Notes under the pieces: generated by a model | Seen by the model: the letters and a program-made list of their open reading frames with translations, nothing else | Told to the model about the DNA's origin: nothing | Databases searched by the model: none | Made by a program: the position numbers and the translations under genes | Part shown: piece after piece, positions 17,230-25,064 of the stretch | Numbering within the stretch: the first letter of the stretch is position 1 | How the letters are laid out: every line of letters starts with the position of its first letter | Assembly (NCBI GenBank): GCA_963849115.1 | Contig: CAWKGK010000008.1 | Span: forward strand, 434,001-498,000 | DNA: 64,000 nucleotides | Direction of reading: 5' to 3' | DNA from: JACDAL01 sp963849115 | GTDB taxonomy: Bacteria > Actinomycetota > CADDZG01 > WHSQ01

Positions 17230-18240
17230 ATGCGTGTCGGCCTGGCACTTCCACACTACGACTCTAGCTTCGAGGGCAAGCCCGCTTCGTGGGAGGGGGT
17301 GCGTCGCTGTGCCGAAGTCGCCGAGCGCTCGGGCCTGGATTCCGTCTGGGTCTCTGACCATCTCTTTCTTGATTATTCGAAGTACGGGGGCTCCACAGAG
17401 GTCCGTGGAGCCTTGGAATGCTGGACCACGATGTCGGCGCTGGCCGCCTGCACCCAGAGGGTCAGGATCGGCTCCCTCACGCTGTGCAACGACCTGCGTA
17501 ATCCCGCGGTGGTGGCCAAAATGGCCGCGACGCTTCACCTGCTGTCGCACGGGCGCTGTGAGCTGGGCCTCGGCGCAGGATGGTATGAGCCCGACTACCG
17601 CGCGAGCGGAATCGAGATGTCCCGCCCGCGTGTGCGCATCGACAGGTTGGCCGAAGCAACAGAGATCATCCGACGGCTGTTGAGGGGTGAGGAGCTGGTC
17701 TTCAAGGGAGAGCATTACGTCCTGGACGGTGCTTTGTGCCGTCCCGCTCCGCGGGATGGAGGGCCGCGCCTGTGGGTGGGAGGCAAGGGCGATCGGCTGC
17801 TTGATGTGGCAGCTCGTACCGCCGATGGCTGGAACTTCTCGTGGCTCGGCTCCCAGGACACCTACAAAGAGCGCGCCGGGGCCGCCGATGAGGCGTGCCT
17901 GAGGCATGGGCGAGCACCCGATGACCTCGCGAGGTCCGTGGGCGCGTACGTCCTCGTGGGGCGGGATGAGAAAGACGCGATCAAGCGATTCGAGCGACTG
18001 GCCGAGCGAACCCCTGCAGGGATTCTTTCGGGAGATAGCCCCCGAGGCGAGCTATCCTGGGACGAGTTCCGACGCAACCGCATCGCTGGGGGAGTGCCCG
18101 AGGTCACCGACCGTTTGGGAGCCCTCCGGGAGCTGGGCGTTCAGGAGGTCGTCGTGGGCCTCGGCGCCGTGCCGTTTCAGGTGTCGGATGCAGAAGACAT
18201 CGAATTGGTCGGGACGGAGATTATTCCGGCCCTGAGATAG
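17230..18240 (+). CDS. F420-dependent LLM-class oxidoreductase
   Basis: 336 aa luciferase-like TIM barrel. Motifs are VSDHLFL near residue 41, LGLGAGWYEPDYRASG near residue 113 and PRLWVGGKGDRLL. The G-AGW-E-hydrophobic pattern is typical of actinobacterial enzymes using coenzyme F420 rather than FMN. The reaction is probably hydride transfer on an unknown substrate. Apparently a single-gene unit. Confidence 0.87.
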   Translation: MRVGLALPHYDSSFEGKPASWEGVRRCAEVAERSGLDSVWVSDHLFLDYSKYGGSTEVRGALECWTTMSALAACTQRVRIGSLTLCNDLRNPAVVAKMAATLHLLSHGRCELGLGAGWYEPDYRASGIEMSRPRVRIDRLAEATEIIRRLLRGEELVFKGEHYVLDGALCRPAPRDGGPRLWVGGKGDRLLDVAARTADGWNFSWLGSQDTYKERAGAADEACLRHGRAPDDLARSVGAYVLVGRDEKDAIKRFERLAERTPAGILSGDSPRGELSWDEFRRNRIAGGVPEVTDRLGALRELGVQEVVVGLGAVPFQVSDAEDIELVGTEIIPALR

Positions 18241-18245
18241 AAGCA

Positions 18246-18297
18246 GCGATCCGCAGGTGGATCGCACAAGAACAGCCAGCGATCCGCCGAGGATCGC
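18246..18297 (+). promoter_or_regulatory. tandem identical hairpins in the tatA-like leader
   Basis: GCGATCC-(6)-GGATCGC at 18246-18265 and GCGATCC-(5)-GGATCGC at 18279-18297. Two hairpins with the same 7-bp stem lie 33 bases apart, ending 27 bases before the ATG of the TatA-like gene. They could act as terminator/attenuator, protein-binding site or mRNA stabiliser. Confidence 0.5.
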
Positions 18298-18324
18298 GCA
18301 AGGAGAAGTGGAGGTCGAAGGGAG

Positions 18325-18603
18325 ATGAGTTTGCCAGGCGGTCCCGAGTTATTCATCATCTTGTTCGTGATTTTGTTGGTCTTCGGTGCCTCGCGCCTGC
18401 CGAAACTGGCCCGCTCCATGGGGCAGGCCGGCAAGGAGTTCAAGACGGGGATGCGCGAGGGTTTCAAGGATCAGCCGGTCGAGGGGCCCTGTCCCTTCTG
18501 TGGCAGCGCGGTCGCCGACGAGTCGAAGTTCTGCCCCGGCTGCGGCAAGAGCGCCGAGGACATCGTCGCGGAGAAGAACCGGAAAGAGGCCAGCTCTGCC
18601 TGA
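18325..18603 (+). CDS. TatA/E-like protein with C-terminal zinc ribbon
   Basis: 92 aa. Residues 1-45 are a TatA-type unit: a short hydrophobic helix (ELFIILFVILLVFGASRLP), the FGxxKLP-like hinge, and an amphipathic helix. Then, instead of an acidic tail, CPFC...CPGCG forms a zinc ribbon (residues 55-74). Known TatA multimerises in the membrane to move folded proteins. The ribbon suggests an adaptor role or partner contact. It may be a TatA paralogue rather than the main translocase subunit; no tatC is nearby. Confidence 0.78.
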   Translation: MSLPGGPELFIILFVILLVFGASRLPKLARSMGQAGKEFKTGMREGFKDQPVEGPCPFCGSAVADESKFCPGCGKSAEDIVAEKNRKEASSA

Positions 18604-18874
18604 CCCGGATTCGGAGCCGGTCGCTGCGCCTATCACCGTGTACACGACCCGCTGGTGCGGGCACTGCCGCCGTCTCGCGCGTCAGCTTGCCGAAGCCGGG
18701 ATCGAGGCTCCTATGGTCGACATCGATCGTACCGAGCATGCGCACCACGGACGGCGCATCGAGCAGCAGACCGGTGGCTTTCGAGTAGTCCCTACGGTCG
18801 AGGTGGGCGAACGACTACTGGTCAACCCGACCGCCGCCCAGGTAACCGAAGCCGTGGCCGAGTCGGCCCCCTGA
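18596..18874 (+). CDS. mycoredoxin / glutaredoxin-like protein
   Basis: Thioredoxin-fold protein of about 80-92 aa with VYTTRWCGHCRRL giving a CxxC active site. VVPTVEVGERLLVNP holds the cis-Pro and the C-terminal half. Likely reduces mixed disulfides with mycothiol. The start is uncertain: a CTG at 18596, overlapping the previous stop with GAGG in front, or a GTG at 18638 that would trim the first strand. Overlap with the TatA-like gene suggests co-expression. Confidence 0.75.
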   Translation: MPDPDSEPVAAPITVYTTRWCGHCRRLARQLAEAGIEAPMVDIDRTEHAHHGRRIEQQTGGFRVVPTVEVGERLLVNPTAAQVTEAVAESAP

Positions 18875-18986
18875 GTAGCTTTTACCGCGACGCCGACGAA
18901 AGCCGCCACGCCGAGGGAGCGGACGAGGAGTGATTGCGCCCTTCCGGGGCAAACTAAGACCAAGGAAAGTCCAGTTTGCGCTGAGA

Positions 18987-19001
18987 TTACAACACTTGTA
19001 A
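18987..19001. promoter_or_regulatory. TTACAA-CAC-TTGTAA palindrome
   Basis: Perfect 6+3+6 inverted repeat ending 9 bases before the ATG of the rhodanese-MoeB gene, overlapping its ribosome site (AAGGTG). It resembles the inverted repeat upstream of whiB in half-site but not in spacing. Confidence 0.45.
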
Positions 19002-19010
19002 GGTGTATAT

Positions 19011-20162
19011 ATGGCTAACTTCAGAGACCTGTTCAAGCAGGTGAGATCCGAGGTGTCGGAGACGACGCCCGAGGAGGTTGCCGCCCGCCGGGAGCGGGGC
19101 GAGGAGATCGATCTCCTAGATGTGCGAGAGCACGACGAGGTCGAGCAAGGCATCGTGCCCGGCGCCCACCATCTCTCGCGCGCTCACTTCGAGAGCCGTG
19201 TCGAAGACGTACTGCCGGATAAGTCCTCCGAGGTAGTCATCTATTGCGCCAGCGGGGTGCGGAGCGCATTCGCGGCCCGCACACTCGAGGAGTTGGGTTA
19301 CGAGCGCGTTGCCTCGATGTCCGGGGGATTCAATCGGTGGCGTGACCTGGGATACGACTTCGATATCCCGCGTGTCCTCGACGCTGCTCAGCGAGATCGC
19401 TATTCGCGCCACCTGATTCTTCCTGAGGTCTCCGAACGCGGTCAGAGCAAGCTGCTCGATGCCAAGGTGCTGTGCATCGGCGCCGGGGGTCTCGGCTCAC
19501 CATCACTGCTTTATCTGGCGGCAGCCGGCGTGGGGACGATCGGCATAGTCGACTCCGATGAGGTAGAGACTTCGAACCTTCAGCGCCAGGTAATACATGA
19601 CACCAACAAAGTCGGCGTGAACAAAGCGGAATCCGCCAAGGAGTCGATCAATCGGCTCAACCCGGACGTGAACGTGGTTGTGCACGCCTTCCGAATCGAT
19701 GAGTCGAATGCCAAGGACCTCATCTCCTCTTACGACCTGGTGGTCGACGGCTGCGACAACTTCGACACCCGATATGCGGTTAATGACGCATCAGTGGCCT
19801 TGAGGAAGCCGGTCGTTCACGGGTCCATCTTTCGCTTCGAAGGCATGGCCTCCACGTTCATCCCGTATGAGGGGCCCTGCTACAGGTGCCTTTATCCCGA
19901 GGCCCCACCGGCAGAGCTGGCGCCTACCTGAGGCGAAGCAGGCGTCCTGGGCGTGCTCCCGGGCATCATCGGAACCATTCAGGCTAATGAAGTCCTGAAG
20001 CTCATAGTTGGATACGGGGAGCCGCTGGTGGGACGGCTGCTGACCTTCGACGCACAGTCCACTCACTTCGGCGAGGTACGAGTGCGTCGCGATCCACAGT
20101 GCCCCACGTGCGGAGAGGGCGTCTCGCAGAGACCCATTCAACTGGAAGAGGCAAGCGCTTAG
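19011..20162 (+). CDS. rhodanese-MoeB/ThiF fusion with probable selenocysteine
   Basis: Reads as 383 codons if TGA 19929-19931 (codon 307) is translated. Residues 1-120 are a rhodanese domain with active Cys79 (VIYCASGVRS). Residues 128-383 are an E1-like adenylyltransferase: nucleotide loop GAGGLGSP, SNLQRQ, DGCDNFDTR, and zinc cysteines Cys290/Cys293 (CYRC) and Cys364/Cys367 (CPTC). MoeB, ThiF and Uba4 carry the catalytic Cys in a motif like APSC-EAGVLG; here it reads APT-(TGA)-GEAGVLG, and the protein continues in the same frame with perfect family sequence. Selenocysteine at the catalytic residue is the simplest biological reading. A nonsense mutation or base-call error is the alternative. 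It activates ThiS/MoaD-like sulfur carriers. Domain order (rhodanese first) is the reverse of MOCS3/MoeZ. Confidence 0.8.
19946..19963 (+). promoter_or_regulatory. candidate bacterial SECIS hairpin
   Basis: CCTGGG-CGTGCT-CCCGGG: a 6-bp stem (one G-U) and 6-base loop beginning 15 bases after the TGA. The loop guanine at 19953 is 22 bases downstream, within the range usual for SelB-binding SECIS elements. The stem is short, and folding was done by eye. Confidence 0.45.
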
Positions 20163-20179
20163 CGTCCGAGAAGATTTCC

Positions 20180-20665
20180 ATGATGGTTGTGGTGCTGGCC
20201 GACACTCATACGTTGGGACCCACGCGCCCGTTGCCTTCGGGAGCGTGGCCTTACATCGAATCCGCCGATCACATCCTCCATGCAGGAGATGTCTGCGACC
20301 CCGCTCTGCTGGACGAGCTGGCGTCGTTTGCGCCGGTCACCGTGGTGCTGGGCAACTGCGATGGGTACGACGTGAAGCACTGGGGCGCGCAACCAGAAAC
20401 GCAGTTGCAGCTAGGGGCGGTCGCGATCGGGATGGTGCACGATTCAGGAGCGGCGCGCGCTCGACGCAAGCGACTGCGAGAGCGCTTTCCCGAGGCCCGA
20501 GTGGTGGTTTTCGGACACTCCCATCTCCCCTGCAACGAAGACGAGGAGGGTCTGCTTCTGCTTAATCCCGGGAGCCCCACGTGGGCCCGCCGGGCGCCGT
20601 GGCCCTCGATGGCGCTCCTGTGGATCGACGCCGAACGCGTGGACGCCGAGGTCATCCCAATTTAG
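20180..20665 (+). CDS. YfcE/MJ0936-type metallophosphoesterase
   Basis: 161 aa. LADTHT, HAGDVCD, GNCDG, VVFGHSHLP and LLNPGSPT are the five metal-binding blocks of the small calcineurin-like phosphodiesterases; the first block has T-H where D-x-H is normal, so DTH is intact. The start is ATG 20180, 18 bases after the rhodanese-MoeB stop. Cleaves phosphodiesters; the natural substrate is unknown. Confidence 0.87.
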   Translation: MMVVVLADTHTLGPTRPLPSGAWPYIESADHILHAGDVCDPALLDELASFAPVTVVLGNCDGYDVKHWGAQPETQLQLGAVAIGMVHDSGAARARRKRLRERFPEARVVVFGHSHLPCNEDEEGLLLLNPGSPTWARRAPWPSMALLWIDAERVDAEVIPI

Positions 20666-20686
20666 CTTGCTATGCTCTGACACGAC

Positions 20687-21415
20687 GTGACTATTAGCGA
20701 CCCTGCCGCGCTCGGCACGATCTTGGGAGTGTGGGCGCATCCAGACGACGAAACCTATCTATCCGGCGGCCTGATGGCTGCCGCAGTTCGCGCAGGGAAC
20801 AGGGTCGTCTGTGTCACCGCCACCAAAGGCGAGGGCGGGTCGATGGACGAACAGAGATGGCCATCTGAGACCCTGGCCGAGGTGAGAGAAGCGGAGCTCA
20901 TCGAAGCATTGGCGGTGCTCGGCGTGAGCGAGCATCGCTGGTTGGGATTCCACGATGGTGGCTGTGACCAGGTTCCTGTCGAGGAAGGTGCCGTCCTGGT
21001 CGCTGGGCTATTGGAGGAGTTCCGGCCCGACTCGGTGCTCACGTTCGGGCCGGAGGGAATGACCGGACATCCCGACCACAAGGCCGTTCATGCCTGGGCC
21101 AAAACGGCCCTCCAGGGCACTTCAGCGAGCCCAGATCTGTATTGCGCCACGAACACTCCGGAGTGGGCCGCAGAGGTGCTTCCACTGTCCGCAGGGCTCA
21201 ATATCTTCTTCGAGCCGGATACGCCCCCCGTCACGCCTCGAAGCGAGCTCAGTTTCGAATACGTCATCCCTTCCGACATCCTCGACTTGAAGTGGGAGGC
21301 GCTGCTGGCGCAGCCGAGTCAGACCGAGCGGTTGATCGAAGCTCTGGGTGCCGATGTGCTCAAGAGCTTCAACGCCACGGAGCCCTTCGTTCGCTTAGCG
21401 CGGCGCGAGCACTGA
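20687..21415 (+). CDS. PIG-L/LmbE-family deacetylase
   Basis: 242 aa with AHPDDET near residue 17 (zinc-binding) and GHPDHKAVH near residue 127. The family includes MshB and Mca of mycothiol metabolism. With SigR/RsrA and mycoredoxin-like genes in the window a thiol-related role is possible, but substrates in this family vary. GTG start 20687, 21 bases after the previous gene. Confidence 0.85.
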   Translation: MTISDPAALGTILGVWAHPDDETYLSGGLMAAAVRAGNRVVCVTATKGEGGSMDEQRWPSETLAEVREAELIEALAVLGVSEHRWLGFHDGGCDQVPVEEGAVLVAGLLEEFRPDSVLTFGPEGMTGHPDHKAVHAWAKTALQGTSASPDLYCATNTPEWAAEVLPLSAGLNIFFEPDTPPVTPRSELSFEYVIPSDILDLKWEALLAQPSQTERLIEALGADVLKSFNATEPFVRLARREH

Positions 21416-21486
21416 ACCTTGTCCCCGACCTCGGGGAGGTGCTTGGAACCCCAAAGAATGCCGTGGCGGGCTCGGCCCGGAGCTAC

Positions 21487-22635
21487 CTACTCAGTGCCCA
21501 GCACTTTTTCCATCCACGCAAACGGGTCCTGGATCTCGGCGCTCGTCGGAAGGTTGTCGGGAGCCTCCCACGCTCGATTCAGCTCGTTGATTCCGTGGAG
21601 TCGGACGACCGCCGTGCAGAAAGTGGCACCCGACTGTTCGAGATCTTTATCTACGGAAAGACCGAGGATGTTCTCCAGCATCGTCTCGGCCACCGACGGC
21701 GAGCGGGTGTGGCGGACCATGCCCTCTTCTATGCGTGAGGACTCGCTCACGACTTCGGGCATGATCGCTGCGGCGACGTGCCCGGCGTAACCTTCAAGCA
21801 ACGCCTGGAAGGCGTGCAGACGCTCGAGTGCCCGGGTGTGCCGCTCGGTGGGAACGATCGGTAGCTGCACGTTCGATTCGGCGACACCGGCCAGCGCCTC
21901 GGGGCCTCCGGTCTGAAGGTCCATGAGCGTTCTTTCGAAGCCCGAGAGATCTATCTCGAGGGCGTCGACGACCTCCAATAGAAGACTGCGCAGATAGCGG
22001 TCCGTCCAGGAGTTCGAGGCGAAGATCAGATGACGGGCGACGTCTCTGACGGCCAGCCAGATCTGGAAGGGCTCGAGCTTGAAGTCGTAGTCGGCCGCCA
22101 CCGCCTCGACGTTGGGAACCACCAAAAAGAGGCGGCCATCGTCTTGCCTCGGGATCGGCCAGTCGTAGCGAGAGAGGACCTCGGAGGCGAGTTGTCCTAC
22201 CAGCGTCCCGGTCTGTAGTCCCATCATGAGGGGCGCGATCTGATCGATGGCGGCGCCCATCTGCTCGCCGTCGCCCATCCCTTCCGGTCCCATGCGTTTC
22301 ATCTGGTCGGTGAGCCGCCGCCCCAGATGCTCGAGCAGCCATTTCCAGGCCTCCAAGGTGCTCGTGACCCAGGTCGCCCGGCCCATGGTGGTGGTAAGTA
22401 CGGGCTCGTCGAAGGGCAGGCGGCAATAACCCGAAACGAGTGCCTCGGCGGCATGAACGGCGGCGGCGAACGATCGCTCGATTTCCGGTTTCATGTTGGG
22501 ATCGTTCGTGCCCTGCGTGGCCGCAGCCAGAGCCACCTGCCTGGCGATCTCGAAATTCACGGGACCGCCTCCCGCGGCCAGCAGCTTCTGGATCTCTCGG
22601 AACAGAGGGATGTCTCCGAACGGTTCCTGCGTCAT
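21487..22635 (-). CDS. DUF2342-family protein lacking the HExxH motif
   Basis: 382 aa matching the actinobacterial DUF2342 / putative zinc protease family in length and motifs (DRYLRSLLLEVVDAL, ALLEGYAGHVA, WEAPDNLPTSAEI). In most members the central helix carries HExxH. Here it reads VRDVAR (residues 196-201), so the metal-binding catalytic residues are gone and it is probably not a protease. Convergent with the PIG-L gene. Confidence 0.78.
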   Translation of the reverse strand: MTQEPFGDIPLFREIQKLLAAGGGPVNFEIARQVALAAATQGTNDPNMKPEIERSFAAAVHAAEALVSGYCRLPFDEPVLTTTMGRATWVTSTLEAWKWLLEHLGRRLTDQMKRMGPEGMGDGEQMGAAIDQIAPLMMGLQTGTLVGQLASEVLSRYDWPIPRQDDGRLFLVVPNVEAVAADYDFKLEPFQIWLAVRDVARHLIFASNSWTDRYLRSLLLEVVDALEIDLSGFERTLMDLQTGGPEALAGVAESNVQLPIVPTERHTRALERLHAFQALLEGYAGHVAAAIMPEVVSESSRIEEGMVRHTRSPSVAETMLENILGLSVDKDLEQSGATFCTAVVRLHGINELNRAWEAPDNLPTSAEIQDPFAWMEKVLGTE

Positions 22636-22714
22636 GACGACATGCTACGGGAGCCTCGGCCTGGCGGGTTGTCGGACTCCTCAGCGGCCTGAGCCTCCGT
22701 GGTGCCCCAGTGAC

Positions 22715-22743
22715 TTGCTCTAAGACCCCCGGCGCTTTGATAA
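22715..22743 (+). promoter_or_regulatory. candidate mreB promoter
   Basis: TTGCTC, 17 bases, TGATAA, about 145 bases before the mreB start in the 253-base divergent gap. Moderate match only. Confidence 0.3.
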
Positions 22744-22888
22744 CGTGGCCTCCAGGCACGGCCCCCGGGGCGGGCGCCGGTCGAGTGAGGGGGTTTCGCC
22801 GTGACCCACCTGTCATGTCCCTGACGGCCGCGGCCGTCATCCCGAGGTTGTGGTCGGCCAATCCAAACGGAGGTCTCCGAGCTAGCTG

Positions 22889-23899
22889 ATGGCACGCGAT
22901 GTCGCAATTGATCTGGGCACCGCCAACACTCTCGTCTACCAGCGAGGGAGAGGGATCCTGTTCGCCGAACCGACGGTCCTGGCCCTCAACAAGGAAACGG
23001 GGGCCGTGCTCGCGATGGGTGAGGAGGCGTGGCACATGATCGGCCGGACTCCTGGTTACATCGTGGCGGTGCGACCGCTCCGCTCGGGAGCGATTTCGGA
23101 CTTCGACGTCACCGAGAAGCTCATCCGGTTGATTCTTCAGCGCTCGGGCGTGACCCGTCTGGCTCGGCCGAGGGTCCTCGTGTGCGTGCCGAGCGCACTC
23201 ACCGAGGTCGAGCGTCGCGCCGTGGAAGAGGCCACCCTGTCGGCCGGGGCTCGCTCTTGTTATCTCATCGAAGAGCCGATGGCCGCTGCTATTGGCGCCG
23301 GCCTGCCCGTTCACGAGCCCCTCGGAAACCTCGTCGTCGACGTGGGCGGGGGAACCAGCGAGGTCGCCCTGATCTCGCTTGGGGGCATGGTCACGAACAC
23401 ACCGGTGAGAGTTGGTGGATTCGACCTCGATGCGGCCATCACCACCTACTTGCGCCGGGAGTACGCGATCGCAGTGGGCGAGCGCACGGCCGAGCGGATC
23501 AAGATCGCGGTCGGCTCGGCGTGGCCGCTGCAGAACGAGGAGAAGGCCGAGCTGCGGGGCCGGGATCTCGCTTCCGGCCTGCCCAAGAACGTGGTGATTA
23601 CCTCGGAGGAGATCCGCGAAGCGGTCGCCGAGCAGGTCAGGGCGGTGGTCACCGCCACTCTCGAGTGCCTCGGCTCGTCCCCTCCCGACCTGGTGCAGGA
23701 CGTCTTGCTCAACGGCATCACGCTTACCGGAGGCGGAGGGATGCTCTCGGGCCTCGACAAGCTGATCTCCCAGGAAACCGAGGTGCCGGTGCATGTGACC
23801 GAACAGCCCCTCGAATCGGTTGTACTCGGCGCCGGCAAGTGCCTCGAGAGCTTCGACCAAGCGCGTTCGATCTTTCTGGACTCGAGCCGCAGGGGCTGA
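22889..23899 (+). CDS. mreB: rod-shape actin-like protein MreB/Mbl
   Basis: 336 aa actin fold. IDLGTANTLVY is the phosphate-1 loop, VVDVGGGTSEVA phosphate-2, and LTGGGGMLSGL the adenosine site. It polymerises under the membrane to guide cell-wall synthesis. No mreC, mreD or rodA follow, so this is an isolated copy, possibly an Mbl-like paralogue with a developmental role as in some actinobacteria. Confidence 0.9.
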   Translation: MARDVAIDLGTANTLVYQRGRGILFAEPTVLALNKETGAVLAMGEEAWHMIGRTPGYIVAVRPLRSGAISDFDVTEKLIRLILQRSGVTRLARPRVLVCVPSALTEVERRAVEEATLSAGARSCYLIEEPMAAAIGAGLPVHEPLGNLVVDVGGGTSEVALISLGGMVTNTPVRVGGFDLDAAITTYLRREYAIAVGERTAERIKIAVGSAWPLQNEEKAELRGRDLASGLPKNVVITSEEIREAVAEQVRAVVTATLECLGSSPPDLVQDVLLNGITLTGGGGMLSGLDKLISQETEVPVHVTEQPLESVVLGAGKCLESFDQARSIFLDSSRRG

Positions 23900-23943
23900 G
23901 CAGCCTTGGACGACTAGCCTCTCTCTCGCCATAGGCTCTGCCG

Positions 23944-24549
23944 GTGACGACGGGACCTGATCTTGCTGCACGCCCGCGCGTGAGCCTGCGCAATCTGTGG
24001 CGCGCCGCCGCGGTGGGATTGGTTGTGGGCGGAGTTGGGTTCGGGAGCTTTCTCGTGCCCATTCCCTTCTTGTTCGAGTACCTCCCAGGGCCTGTCAGAG
24101 ACGTGTCCGAGCTGGTAGAGGTATCCAGCGCGAAGACCTACTCTTCTGAGGGGAGCTTGTACTTGACCACCGTCAGTGTCGACACGGACGTCACTCTGGT
24201 GGAAATGCTTCTCTCGGCCATTGACAAAGACAAGGTCGTCGTACTCGAAAGCCAGGTGACGGGAGGCTCCTCACTGAACCAGCTCCAAGAAGCACAGAAG
24301 CGCGAGATGGATTCCTCCAAGGAATATGCCCGCACGGTGGCGATCGGCGCAGCGGGGTTGGGACGGCCGCGGGGCGATGGGGTCAGAGTGGTCTCGGTGC
24401 AAGAGGGAGCGCCCGCAGACGGCGTCCTGGAGCAGGGAGACGTCATCGTTGCCGTAGGGGCTGGTCGAACGGCAACCACCTGTGACGTGGGCGCCGCCGT
24501 CGTTGCGAGCGAGATAGGGGAGACTGTGAGTCGTGACCGTGAAGCGTGA
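23944..24549 (+). CDS. PDZ-Lon protease (YlbL type), N-terminal part, frameshifted
   Basis: Membrane-anchored protease of actinobacteria: a TM helix near residues 18-40 (AAAVGLVVGGVGFGSFLVPI), an extracytoplasmic domain, then a PDZ domain (VRVVSVQEGAPADGVLEQGD). The frame stops at 24549 soon after IGETVSRDREA, where family members continue as ...VTVRRDGRTRRF. Dropping one C at 24532 joins it exactly to the 24533 frame. This is either a sequencing indel or a real break. Confidence 0.8.
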   Translation: MTTGPDLAARPRVSLRNLWRAAAVGLVVGGVGFGSFLVPIPFLFEYLPGPVRDVSELVEVSSAKTYSSEGSLYLTTVSVDTDVTLVEMLLSAIDKDKVVVLESQVTGGSSLNQLQEAQKREMDSSKEYARTVAIGAAGLGRPRGDGVRVVSVQEGAPADGVLEQGDVIVAVGAGRTATTCDVGAAVVASEIGETVSRDREA

Positions 24550-24982
24550 AGGGCGAACGAGACGCTTTAGTCTGGAAACGGTCGCCGCCCCCACGAACCC
24601 GGCCACGCCCTATCTTGGGATCATGATGGAGGACATCAACTATCGCTTCGAGCCGGACGTCCGTGTCAACTTCGACACCGGCCGCATAGCCGGCCCCTCC
24701 GCCGGCCTGATGTTGTCGCTCGCGCTCTATGATCGTCTCACACCCACGGACCTCAGCTCGGGGCGTGAAATAGCGGGAACCGGCACCATCTCGTGTGACG
24801 GCGAGGTCGGACCCATAGGCGGCGTCGAACAGAAGGTAGCCGGCGCGGAGCGAAAGGGGGCCGAGGTCTTCTTGTCTCCGGCGGCCAATGCAGAAGCCGC
24901 GCGCAGCTCTGCCGAAAGTATCGAGGTAGTGGCAGTCTCGAGCTTCCGGGACGCCATCGATTATCTCGAACCAACCCAATGA
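24533..24982 (+). CDS. PDZ-Lon protease, C-terminal Lon catalytic part
   Basis: 149 aa continuing the previous gene in the +1 frame. It is the S16 Lon proteolytic domain: Ser56 in AGPSAGLML and Lys101 in GGVEQKVAG are the Ser-Lys dyad. Could start by itself at GTG 24533 (overlap of 17 bases), but in the family it is one polypeptide with the PDZ part. The catalytic sequence is fully conserved, which argues for recent interruption or an indel error. Confidence 0.8.
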   Translation: MTVKREGRTRRFSLETVAAPTNPATPYLGIMMEDINYRFEPDVRVNFDTGRIAGPSAGLMLSLALYDRLTPTDLSSGREIAGTGTISCDGEVGPIGGVEQKVAGAERKGAEVFLSPAANAEAARSSAESIEVVAVSSFRDAIDYLEPTQ

Positions 24983-25064
24983 GATCGAACGTTCAGTTGC
25001 TGCTCAGCAACCTCGCCGCAGACGGCGCCGGGTCATCTTTGTCGGCCTCATCATCGCCATTCTG

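Noticed and set aside
19011..19931. MoeB-like gene ending at TGA 19929-19931 as a 306-aa protein
   Set aside because: The same frame continues with the expected 76 C-terminal residues including the zinc CPTC pair; stopping here would remove the catalytic loop.
21794..23971. 725-aa minus-strand reading frame
   Set aside because: Lies opposite mreB and overlaps the DUF2342 gene in another frame; Arg/Gly/Asp-rich low-complexity translation typical of GC-rich shadow frames.
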